DNA from: DASXRA01 sp036506155
Lineage (GTDB): Bacteria; Actinomycetota; Actinomycetes; Mycobacteriales; Jatrophihabitantaceae
Direction of reading: 5' to 3'
Length of the DNA: 6,746 bases
Assembly: GCA_036506155.1 (NCBI GenBank)
Contig: DASXSF010000085.1
Location: forward strand, 1 to 6,746
This document shows, piece after piece, positions 1-5,816 of the stretch; position 1 is the stretch's first letter, and each line of letters opens with the position of its first letter. The notes beneath the pieces were generated by a model, which saw nothing but the letters and a program-made list of their open reading frames with translations, made no database searches and had not been told where the DNA came from. Position numbers and translations under genes: made by a program.

Positions 1-2
1 TG

Positions 3-143
3 ATCACGTCGGTGCTGCTGGAGGGGCGGTCCAAGAGCGAGGTCGCGCGCGACTACCGGATCTCCCGCTACTGGGTCCACCAGCTGGTCACCCGGTTCCA
101 GGTCGAGGGTGAGGCCGCCTACCAGCCGCGGTCGCGGCGACAC
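3..143 (+). pseudogene. Truncated IS481-type transposase, N-terminal helix-turn-helix fragment
   Basis: The frame is open from the window edge and encodes about 47 residues with the hallmarks of the start of actinobacterial IS481-type transposases: a 'LLEGRSKSEVARDY' segment, a helix-turn-helix recognition stretch ('ISRYWVHQLVTRF') and the 'EGEAAYQPRSRR' linker that in this family leads into the DDE integrase core. After about base 143 the reading changes to sequence unlike any transposase (a Cys/Trp/Pro-rich frame on to 326), so the catalytic core is absent. The true start probably lies a few codons upstream of the window; the GTG at 12 is only the first start codon visible. It is a dead remnant, marking an old insertion or recombination point beside the 3' end of the LuxR-hydrolase gene. 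The HTH match is clear; assignment to IS481 rather than another HTH-leading IS family is probable. Confidence 0.72.
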
Positions 144-222
144 CTGCATGGCGCCTGCGCGAACTCGGCCTGCTGGGGTTCCCGGTTCTGGCCGTGCTGG
201 CCGCGGCCGACGGCGGCCCCAG
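144..222. other. Short junction between IS remnant and LuxR-hydrolase gene
   Basis: This 79-nt stretch separates the point where transposase similarity ends from the stop codon of the minus-strand LuxR-hydrolase gene. The plus-strand frame beginning at 149 reads as well-formed GC-rich coding sequence ('LRELGLLGFPVLAVLAAADG') but has no recognisable family and continues into the antisense of the next gene. It may be a scrap of another gene left by the rearrangement that cut the transposase. A perfect 10-bp GC palindrome lies at 199-208; it has no T-tract and is weak evidence for a terminator of the minus-strand gene. Confidence 0.3.
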
Positions 223-1728
223 TCACGCGTCCTGTTCTGGGGCGAGGCCCTGGGTGCTGGGCGACTTGGCCAGGAACAGCTGGAGTTGCTCGCCGCTGGG
301 AAGGTGGACCGTGGGGCCTGCGGTGAGGTCGAGCCTGGAGCCGTGGGCGATGTCCTTGACCACGCTGGTAACTGTCACCTGTCCGACGGGCGATTCGTTT
401 ACCGCCCTCGCGACGGTCTCTGCGGCCGGGCCGGAGATGCGTCCGGCGGTGAACTCGAGTTCTCCTGCGTGCACTGTCAGCCGTAGGGTTGGCTGCTGGT
501 CCATCAGGGCGAGCGCGCATTCGACCGCGCGGACCGCGCCGTCGAATGTGTAGATGATGTCGCCGGGGCGGGCGGTAGGTCGTCCCCGGAACCGCTCGAT
601 GGTGCCGAGCAGGGACGCGTCCGGGGTGTGGTCGGCGGCCAGCAGGGCTGCTAGGAGCCGGGACGGGCTGGATGGTGCCGGGTGGTCGGCGTTGAGGAAG
701 CGGTTCACCTCGTCGAAGAATCGGTCATTCTCGCCGAGCCAGGGCGGATGATCGACGCCTTCCAGCTCGACGTAGCGCGCGTCGGGAAGATGCTCCGCTA
801 GGTACCGGCTGTTGGCCGGGGGGACCAGAAGATCGTCACGCCGGTGCAGGACGAGGCTGGGGGCGTGCACGGCGGGGCACAAGCCCCGCACCTCGATAGC
901 GGCTCCCATGCGGATGATGGCATAGGCCGCCGCGGGGCTGGCGCCGTGGCGCTCGAAGCGTGCGACGTGGGCCATCCCGCTCTCGGTGCTGGTTGCGGTG
1001 GGAAGGAAGGGGGCCAGGAATTGGCCGCTGCCCCACAATTGTCGCATGGTCTCCCACGCCGCCGCCGGGTCGGCGAAGACGTTGACGACGGCGTTGGCGG
1101 CGGTGTCCAGGGCGGGACTGATGAGTCCCCCGTACAGGACCAGGCCGTTTGTCCGGGATGGGTATGAGGCGGCGAAGAGCATGGCGAGGACGGCGCCTTC
1201 GGAGAACCCGAACAGGGCGGCCCGATGTGCGCCGGCGGCGTCCATGACCGCCCGCACGTCATCCATGCGCTGTTCCAGGGTCAGGCAGGAAGGGTCGGCG
1301 ACCGGGTCGGACAGTCCGGTGCCTCGCTTGTCGAACACGATGAGGCGCCGACCGACCGCGAGCCGGCGCAGAAAGCGGGCCTGCGCCGGCCAGGTCCACG
1401 CCGTTTCCACGTTGGACACGAAGCCGGGAATGAGGATCAGGTCGCGAGTGCCGTCGCCCAGGACCTGGTAGGCGATGTGAGTATCGCCACTGAGGGCGTA
1501 ACGGGTGACCGGTGTCTGGTCCGGCGCTCTGTCGCGCAGCAAGGCGACCAGCGCGGCCCGGTTCGCCACGCCGAGCTTGCGGTAAGCGGCCGACAGGTGG
1601 TGCTCGACGGTGCGGGGGCTGAGGAACAACCGGTCGGCAATGGCGCGGGTGTCGGCGCCGTCGGCAGCCGCCAGAACGACTTCACGTTCCCTGGACGTCA
1701 ACTCGCCAAGGTCTTTGGCGGCGGCCAT
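223..1728 (-). CDS. LuxR-type HTH / alpha-beta hydrolase / degenerate cyclase-like fusion protein
   Basis: A 501-residue protein with three parts. Residues about 8-64 are a LuxR/GerE DNA-binding domain ('LTSREREVV', then 'LFLSPRTVEHHLSAAYRKLG'). Residues about 75-347 are an alpha/beta hydrolase with 'FDKRGTGLSDP' (132-142), nucleophile elbow GFSEG with Ser176, likely acid Asp298 or Asp299 in 'HRRDDLLVP', and His327 in 'GVDHPPW', so the triad looks intact. Residues about 355-487 resemble the C-terminal half of class III adenylate cyclase domains that commonly follow this hydrolase family ('GDIIYTFDGAVRAVECAL', 'TVTSVVKDIAHGSRL'), but the segment is shortened and probably inactive. The ATG at 1728 is the furthest possible start because an in-frame TGA lies five codons upstream; no good ribosome-binding site precedes it, so translation may be weak or leaderless. 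It is cytoplasmic, with no signal peptide or membrane segment. It is divergent from the oxygenase operon and is a candidate regulator of it (inference). The hydrolase might act on, or merely bind, a small ester or lactone-like ligand. Confidence 0.88.
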   Translation of the reverse strand: MAAAKDLGELTSREREVVLAAADGADTRAIADRLFLSPRTVEHHLSAAYRKLGVANRAALVALLRDRAPDQTPVTRYALSGDTHIAYQVLGDGTRDLILIPGFVSNVETAWTWPAQARFLRRLAVGRRLIVFDKRGTGLSDPVADPSCLTLEQRMDDVRAVMDAAGAHRAALFGFSEGAVLAMLFAASYPSRTNGLVLYGGLISPALDTAANAVVNVFADPAAAWETMRQLWGSGQFLAPFLPTATSTESGMAHVARFERHGASPAAAYAIIRMGAAIEVRGLCPAVHAPSLVLHRRDDLLVPPANSRYLAEHLPDARYVELEGVDHPPWLGENDRFFDEVNRFLNADHPAPSSPSRLLAALLAADHTPDASLLGTIERFRGRPTARPGDIIYTFDGAVRAVECALALMDQQPTLRLTVHAGELEFTAGRISGPAAETVARAVNESPVGQVTVTSVVKDIAHGSRLDLTAGPTVHLPSGEQLQLFLAKSPSTQGLAPEQDA

Positions 1729-2112
1729 GGCTTCAGGATGTCATAAGCCCTGATCCTGCGTGGTTTCACCCATGTCCCGTGCGTTGGAACGGGTAGCCAC
1801 CCCGATGCCGGGACCGCAGCTTGGTCTCCACACTGAGTTCTGTGCCAGGAACCTCCTGGCCGCGGAGGAGATCACGGTCATGGCTTCCAGGCTCACGTCG
1901 CTCGCGTCGCACCCTCGGGCTAGTGCCCGAAGGGCTGCGCTTTGGCGTCGGCTTCGCCGGAACCTGCACCAATGGCCGGCTGCCGGGCGTCGGTGCCGCG
2001 GTCCTCGACTACCTGCTGATCCGGCGGGGTTAGGTGCGCCGGCCACGGCCGCCTCTACGTCACCGCCCAGCGCCGACCGAATGAAACCGTCGCAACATCA
2101 GGGAGGCACCAC
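1729..2112. other. Divergent intergenic region between regulator-like gene and oxygenase operon
   Basis: These 384 nt lie between two divergently transcribed units and must hold both promoters, but I see no convincing -35/-10 pair on either strand. Small perfect inverted repeats are present: CCCGT/ACGGG at 1776-1780 and 1789-1793 just upstream of the minus-strand gene, CCAGG/CCTGG at 1845-1849 and 1855-1859, and CCTCC/GGAGG at 1852-1856 and 1864-1868. Two overlapping, mutually exclusive hairpins occupy 1916-1935. Any of these could be operators or leader structures; in GC-rich DNA short repeats are common, so none is assigned. The stretch 1905-2033 looks partly coding and is listed separately. 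Confidence 0.5.
1905..2036 (+). pseudogene. Possible 3' remnant of an unrecognised gene
   Basis: From about 1905 to a TAG at 2034-2036 one plus-strand frame has the strong third-position G/C bias of real genes and encodes about 40 plausible residues, including 'VPEGLRFGVGFAGTCTNGR' and ending 'AVLDYLLIRRG'. The same frame upstream of about 1900 loses this bias. Meanwhile a different plus frame (about 1800-1910, including 'EFCARNLLAAEEITVMASRL') looks coding, as if a frameshift or deletion joins two pieces. The 'CTNGR' string recalls the cysteine motif of aconitase-type dehydratases, but without flanking similarity I do not assign that. It could also be chance or leader sequence. The stop is 76 nt before the OsmC start. 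Confidence 0.22.
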
Positions 2113-2673
2113 ATGACCGCAACCGAGATTCCGGTCGACAACGGCGTAAATGTCGACGCGCTGCTTGGCGTCCGCGACGCCCTGGCTGACACCCCGGAGA
2201 TCGCCCAGTTCCAATGGCGGTCGACGGTGTCATGGGTCAACGGCACGCACAGCCGCTCGGACGTCGAGACGTTCTACGGCTTCGGCGACGAGCAGCAGCA
2301 CCACACGACGTTCAGCTACGACGTCGACCACCCGCTGCAGTTCGCCGCACAGGACAACGGTGTCACGCCGGTGGAGTATGTCCTGGTCGCCCTCGGCAGC
2401 TGCCTGACCGCCGGGGTCGCCGCCGTGGCCCAGCAGAGGTCGATCCAGCTCCGGTCGGTGCGGGCCACCCTTGCCGCCGAGATGGACCTGCACGGCATCC
2501 TCGGCGCCGACCCGGATGTCCGCAACGGCTTCAGCGGCGTGACCGTCAGCTACCAGATCGACGCCGACGCCACTGCCGGGGAGATCAGGGCGCTGGTCGC
2601 GCAGTCGCAGAAGCGCTCCGCGGTCTATGACATTCTCACCAACCCGACCAGCGTCACCGTCGACGTCTCCTGA
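2113..2673 (+). CDS. OsmC/Ohr superfamily protein
   Basis: A 186-residue protein of the OsmC/Ohr superfamily. Members that carry the full catalytic pair are thiol peroxidases that reduce organic hydroperoxides; others have unknown roles. The helix carrying the first catalytic cysteine is clear ('VEYVLVALGSCLTAGVAAVA', Cys97), preceded by the strand pair expected of the fold and followed by the second long helix ('GEIRALVAQSQKRSAVYDIL'). The position that normally holds the second cysteine has serine (about Ser169 in 'QKRSAVYD'). This is a feature of some OsmC subfamilies and argues against the classical two-cysteine peroxidase cycle. The start ATG is supported by AGGGAGG at 2100-2106, six bases upstream. 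It is the first gene of the four-gene operon, 29 nt before the flavoprotein gene. It is soluble, with no export signal. A role in handling reactive by-products of the oxygenases is inference. Confidence 0.88.
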   Translation: MTATEIPVDNGVNVDALLGVRDALADTPEIAQFQWRSTVSWVNGTHSRSDVETFYGFGDEQQHHTTFSYDVDHPLQFAAQDNGVTPVEYVLVALGSCLTAGVAAVAQQRSIQLRSVRATLAAEMDLHGILGADPDVRNGFSGVTVSYQIDADATAGEIRALVAQSQKRSAVYDILTNPTSVTVDVS

Positions 2674-2689
2674 TCGGGTCCGGGCGAGC

Positions 2690-2695
2690 AGGAGG
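2690..2695 (+). promoter_or_regulatory. Ribosome-binding site fixing the GTG start of the flavoprotein
   Basis: AGGAGG stands seven bases before the GTG at 2703. It is the best Shine-Dalgarno match in the operon and settles the GTG start rather than the upstream CTG/ATT or downstream ATG codons. It lies in the 29-nt spacer after the OsmC stop codon. Confidence 0.8.
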
Positions 2696-2702
2696 CACAG
2701 CC

Positions 2703-3935
2703 GTGCCGAATACGACCACCGTGATCGTCGGTGCCGGCCACTGCGGGCTGGCCATGAGCCACTGCCTCACCGCTCGCTCGATCGACCACGTCGTCCTCGA
2801 ACGCGGAGAAGTCGCGAACTCGTGGCGCACACAGCGGTGGGACTCGCTGCGGCTGCTCACCCCGAACTGGATGACCCGGCTGCCCGGTTATGCGTACCGC
2901 GGTGCCGACCCGGACGGCTACCTCAGCGCACGGCAGGTCACGGCGATGCTCGAGGACTACGCCGATGCGTCCGCGGCGCCGATACTGACCGGCACGACGG
3001 TGACCTCGGTGCGGGCAGCCGGAGGCGGGTACGTCGTGCGGACCGACCAGGGCAGCTGGCGCGCGCCGACGGTGGTGCTGGCATGCGGGGCGGCGACGGT
3101 GCCCGCAGTGCCGGCGTTGGCGTGGCTGGTGCCGGCCGGGATCACCTCGGTCACCCCGGCGGGCTACCGCAACCCGGGCGAGCTGCCCCGTGGCGGCGTG
3201 CTCGTGGTCGGCGCCTCGGCCGGCGGGATCCAGCTCGCCGACGAGCTGCACCGCTCCGGGCGGCCGGTCACGCTCGCCGTCGGCGAGCACGTCCGGATGC
3301 CACGCACCTACCGCGGCCGGGACATCCTGTGGTGGCTGGACGCCTCGGGGCTGCTGGACCAGCGCTACGACAAGGTCGACGATCTGGTGCAGGCGCGGAA
3401 CGTGCCGTCCATGCAGCTGGTTGGCTCGCCGGGCCGAACGGTCGACCTGAACGCGTTGAGCTCGGCCGGGGTGCGGTTGGTCGGCCGTCTGGCCGGGATC
3501 CAGGACGGGGTCGCCCAGTTCTCCGGCTCCCTGCCGAACGTGTGCGCGCTGGCCGATCTGAAGCTGGGGCGGCTGCTGGACACGATCGACGCCTGGGCGG
3601 GGGCGGCCGGTGAGCGGTTCGCGCCGACGATCGCGTCCACCGCGCCGCTGGGCCTCGACCTCCGGTCCGGGGAGATCGGCACGATCGTATGGGCGACCGG
3701 ATACCGGCCCGATCTGTCCTGGCTCGACGTCCCGGTGCTCGACCGCAGGGGCCGGGTCGTCCACGACGGCGGTGTGACGGCCAGCCCGGGCCTGTACCTG
3801 ATCGGCATGCCATTCCTGCGCCGCCGCAAGTCGAGCCTGATAGACGGGGCAGCGGACGACGCCGCCGAGCTGACCAGGCACCTCGCCCGCCACCTCGACG
3901 CACTAGCCGGGCGCTGCGAAAGGAGCGCATCATGA
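2703..3935 (+). CDS. Flavin-containing monooxygenase-like FAD/NAD(P)-binding protein
   Basis: A 410-residue flavoprotein of the class B monooxygenase / CzcO-like group, which uses FAD, NADPH and O2 to oxygenate N, S or carbonyl carbon. The FAD Rossmann motif is at the N-terminus (GAGHCG, 10-15) with the acidic end of strand 2 at 'VVLERG' (30-35). 'NSWRTQRWDSLRLLTPNW' (39-56) is typical of the group. A second Rossmann motif for NAD(P) is GASAGG (170-175). The C-terminal FAD motif 'WATGYRPDLSWL' (330-341) is intact. At the family signature FxGxxxHxxxY the histidine is replaced by Thr151 ('GITSVTPAGYR'), so oxygenase activity is not certain and it might act as an oxidase or reductase. GTG start supported by the AGGAGG upstream. 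Its TGA overlaps the next gene's ATG by four bases, implying translational coupling. Length is usual for short bacterial members. The substrate is unknown. Confidence 0.87.
   Translation: MPNTTTVIVGAGHCGLAMSHCLTARSIDHVVLERGEVANSWRTQRWDSLRLLTPNWMTRLPGYAYRGADPDGYLSARQVTAMLEDYADASAAPILTGTTVTSVRAAGGGYVVRTDQGSWRAPTVVLACGAATVPAVPALAWLVPAGITSVTPAGYRNPGELPRGGVLVVGASAGGIQLADELHRSGRPVTLAVGEHVRMPRTYRGRDILWWLDASGLLDQRYDKVDDLVQARNVPSMQLVGSPGRTVDLNALSSAGVRLVGRLAGIQDGVAQFSGSLPNVCALADLKLGRLLDTIDAWAGAAGERFAPTIASTAPLGLDLRSGEIGTIVWATGYRPDLSWLDVPVLDRRGRVVHDGGVTASPGLYLIGMPFLRRRKSSLIDGAADDAAELTRHLARHLDALAGRCERSAS
3919..3925 (+). promoter_or_regulatory. Ribosome-binding site of the NTF2-like gene
   Basis: AAAGGAG lies six bases before the ATG at 3932, inside the last codons of the flavoprotein gene. 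It selects this start over the longer in-frame extension reaching back to 3689, which would overlap the flavoprotein by about 240 nt and reads as antifunctional Arg/Pro-rich shadow sequence. Confidence 0.75.
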
Positions 3936-4294
3936 ACGAGCATCCCCAAGCCACGGCGATCGCCGCCGCCGTGGCCGACCGGGACGGCGTCCAGCTAGCC
4001 GCTGCGGTCACCGACACCGTCCGGCTGCGGGCGTTGCTGCCCGGTGGCCCGATCGAAGAGCACGGCCGCGATGCCGTCGTCGCCCGCTTCGGCGGGTGGT
4101 TCGCTGACATGGACACCGTCGGCCTGGTGGAGTCGGCAGGCGAGGCGGTGGCGGACCGACTGCTGATCCACTACCGGCTTGACCTGGCGCAGCGCGGCAC
4201 CCGATGGGCCTGCACACAGACCTCGATCTGCAAGATCGACAATGGCCGGCTGGCCACCATCGATCTGCTCTGTTCAGGCTTCCGCGAGATCTAG
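3932..4294 (+). CDS. NTF2/SnoaL-like small protein
   Basis: A 120-residue protein with the pattern of the NTF2-like (SnoaL-like) alpha+beta cone fold. There is an N-terminal helix ('AIAAAVADRDGVQLAAAV'), a strand plus 'PGGPIEEHGRDAVVARFGGWF' loop-helix (about 38-58), and a final antiparallel sheet with 'SICKIDNGRLATIDLLCSGF' (98-117). The closing 'DLLCSGFR' is characteristic of one bacterial NTF2-like group. Members of this fold include polyketide cyclases, epoxide and steroid-ring enzymes, and non-catalytic binding proteins; no catalytic triad is clear here. The start overlaps the flavoprotein stop (ATGA, 3932-3935) and the stop is 10 nt before the P450 ATG, so it is a tightly packed operon member. 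It may act on, or hold, the product of an adjacent oxygenase (inference). The cysteines at 94, 100 and 114 may be worth noting beside an OsmC partner. Confidence 0.8.
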   Translation: MNEHPQATAIAAAVADRDGVQLAAAVTDTVRLRALLPGGPIEEHGRDAVVARFGGWFADMDTVGLVESAGEAVADRLLIHYRLDLAQRGTRWACTQTSICKIDNGRLATIDLLCSGFREI

Positions 4295-4304
4295 GGCGGT
4301 CGAC

Positions 4305-5528
4305 ATGCGCAATCCGGCACTCGACGCGTGGGGCGACTACGACCGTGACGACCCGTACCCGCTGTTCGCGCAGGTCCAGGCGGACGGTCCGGTGCACGAG
4401 GTCACGCTGGCCGACGGACACCGTGCGTGGCTGATCGTCCGCCACGAGGAGGCGAGGACCGCGCTCAACCACGCCGGCCTGTCCAAGGACATGCACGCCG
4501 CGCTGGCCCACGACGGAGCCGTGGTCGCCGAAGGCCTGCCCGGTCCCGCGTTCGCCCGGCACATGCTCAGCGTCGACCCGCCCGACCACACCCGGCTGCG
4601 CCGGCTGACCTCGGCTGCGTTCAGCCGGCCGCGGATCGCGGCCCTTCGACCACGTGTCCAGGCGATCGTCGACCGGCTGCTGGACGACCTCGAGACACGC
4701 GGCGACGCTGTCGTCGACCTGGTCAAGGGCTTCGCCTTCCCGCTGCCGTTCACCGTAATCAGCGAGCTGCTCGGCGTCCCCGAACCAGACCGGGACCACC
4801 TCGGGAGCTGGTTCACCACGCTGCTCGCACCGTCGTTGGCGCCCGAGCCACCAGCCGAAGCCGCGGCGGCGTCAGACAGCATCGTGCGATATCTGACCGA
4901 GCTGCTCGCCCGCAAACGTGCCGCCCCGGGCGAGGATCTAGTCACCGACCTCGTGCACGCGGCCGATCAGCACGGCGCGCTGTCCGAGCAGGAGATGCTC
5001 TCCACGATCTTCCAGCTCGTCGTCGCCGGGCACGACACCACGACCAGCCTGATCGGCAACGGAACGGTCGCCCTGCTGCTGCACCCGAAACAGCGCGACG
5101 CACTCGTCGCCGACCCGGCCCTGGTGTCGCACGCGATCGATGAAATCCTGCGATGGGACGCACCGGTCCCGCACTCGACGTTCAGATACACCCGGCAGGC
5201 CGTCACCCTCGGCGGGACCGTCATCCCAGCCTTCGCCCAGGTGATCGTCTCGCTGGCCGCAGCCAACCGCGACCCGGACCGGTACCCCAACCCGGAAACC
5301 CTCGACATCACCCGGGCGAACACCAGCCACCTGGCCTTCGGCCACGGCATCCACCACTGCCTGGGCGCCCGACTGGCCCGGCTCGAAGCAGAGATCGCCT
5401 TCACCACCCTGCACGGCCGCTTCCCTACCATGCGCCTGGCCGTCCCACGGTCCGCGCTGCGCTGGGGCCACGGCGACGGACTGGTACTGCGGGGCCTGTC
5501 CGAGCTGCCGGTCATCCTCGGCCCATAA
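4305..5528 (+). CDS. Cytochrome P450 monooxygenase (bacterial class I type)
   Basis: A 407-residue soluble heme monooxygenase, the normal length for actinobacterial P450s of the CYP107/CYP105-like groups. It inserts one oxygen atom from O2 into an organic substrate using electrons delivered by a ferredoxin. Visible motifs in order: 'MLSVDPPDHTRLRRLTSAAF' (87-106, typical C-helix region), I-helix oxygen-activating AGHDTT (241-246), ExxR as EILR (280-283), and the heme loop FGHGIHHCLG (345-354) with axial ligand Cys352. All essential residues are present. Start at ATG 4305, 10 nt after the NTF2-like stop; the ribosome-binding site is weak (GGGCGG, 4294-4299), suggesting coupling to the preceding gene. 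An in-frame extension back to 4179 exists but overlaps the NTF2-like gene. It is the last gene of the operon, followed at once by a hairpin. No ferredoxin or reductase gene is in view. The exact CYP family cannot be set by eye. Confidence 0.95.
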   Translation: MRNPALDAWGDYDRDDPYPLFAQVQADGPVHEVTLADGHRAWLIVRHEEARTALNHAGLSKDMHAALAHDGAVVAEGLPGPAFARHMLSVDPPDHTRLRRLTSAAFSRPRIAALRPRVQAIVDRLLDDLETRGDAVVDLVKGFAFPLPFTVISELLGVPEPDRDHLGSWFTTLLAPSLAPEPPAEAAAASDSIVRYLTELLARKRAAPGEDLVTDLVHAADQHGALSEQEMLSTIFQLVVAGHDTTTSLIGNGTVALLLHPKQRDALVADPALVSHAIDEILRWDAPVPHSTFRYTRQAVTLGGTVIPAFAQVIVSLAAANRDPDRYPNPETLDITRANTSHLAFGHGIHHCLGARLARLEAEIAFTTLHGRFPTMRLAVPRSALRWGHGDGLVLRGLSELPVILGP

Positions 5529-5575
5529 GGGGAAACCGCTACGACGCCCACGGTCGTCTCGCTAGCGGTCCTCTT
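5527..5575 (+). terminator. Terminator-like hairpin after the P450 gene
   Basis: Immediately at the P450 stop, three stacked complementary segments fold into one hairpin: AAGGGG (5527-5532) with CCTCTT (5570-5575, one G-T pair), ACCGCT (5535-5540) with AGCGGT (5564-5569), and ACGAC (5541-5545) with GTCGT (5553-5557), loop of seven bases and a six-base bulge. No T-run follows, as is common for actinobacterial terminators. It plausibly ends the four-gene transcript or stabilises its 3' end. Confidence 0.55.
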
Positions 5576-5699
5576 ACGGCACACGTGAGCGGAACACCCC
5601 GTACGGTGCAGCGGAGGGACAGTCAACGACGTGCGACTGAGCGCGCATAACGACGCGATAGCCACCCAGGATCCTTGCAGACCCGCGCACCTAATCGCT

Positions 5700-5816
5700 G
5701 TTCTCTTGAGTAGCGTTCCTCACGTCGGCGACACCGCTTCAGGGAACGGGTCCACGACGGGCGCATACGTCCAAAGAATCGACGTCGTGGACACCTCCTA
5801 GAGCGCTCAAGAGAAC
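5700..5816. repeat. 117-nt block of nested perfect inverted repeats
   Basis: The block is closed by an 11-bp perfect inverted repeat: GTTCTCTTGAG (5700-5710) and CTCAAGAGAAC (5806-5816). Inside are two further perfect pairings that do not cross: CGTTCC/GGAACG (5714-5719 with 5743-5748) and a 10-bp pair GTCCACGACG/CGTCGTGGAC (5750-5759 with 5783-5792). Together they draw a three-way junction in RNA or a cruciform in DNA. ACCTCCT at 5793-5799 reads as a perfect Shine-Dalgarno sequence on the minus strand. It could be a structured RNA, a small non-autonomous mobile element with terminal repeats, or a recombination site; no target-site duplication is evident at the ends. No family is recognised. 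Confidence 0.6.

Noticed and set aside
2625..3893. Long minus-strand open frame (422 codons) opposite the flavoprotein gene
   Set aside because: It is the antisense shadow of a GC-rich gene: Arg/Gly/His/Pro-rich, no domain, and the opposite strand carries a full flavoprotein with all motifs and a good ribosome-binding site.
3689..3931. N-terminal extension of the NTF2-like gene
   Set aside because: It overlaps the flavoprotein gene, is Arg/Pro-rich and unlike the fold; the ATG at 3932 has its own AAAGGAG and the usual ATGA overlap.
3268..4116. Minus-strand open frame (282 codons) across the flavoprotein/NTF2 junction
   Set aside because: Low-complexity Arg/Ser/Pro composition and it spans two well-supported plus-strand genes.
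4179..4304. N-terminal extension of the P450
   Set aside because: It overlaps the NTF2-like gene; the ATG at 4305 gives the normal P450 length and a typical N-terminus ('MRNPALDAWGDYDRDDPYPL').
5700..5816. Integron attC site
   Set aside because: The terminal repeat runs GTT...AAC inward, opposite to the RYYYAAC...GTTRRRY order of attC, and there is no integrase or cassette array.
5700..5816. TPP riboswitch or hammerhead ribozyme as the three-way junction
   Set aside because: The conserved core strings of these RNAs (such as CUGAGA, or CUGANGA with GAAA) are absent from the junction, and no suitable downstream gene follows.
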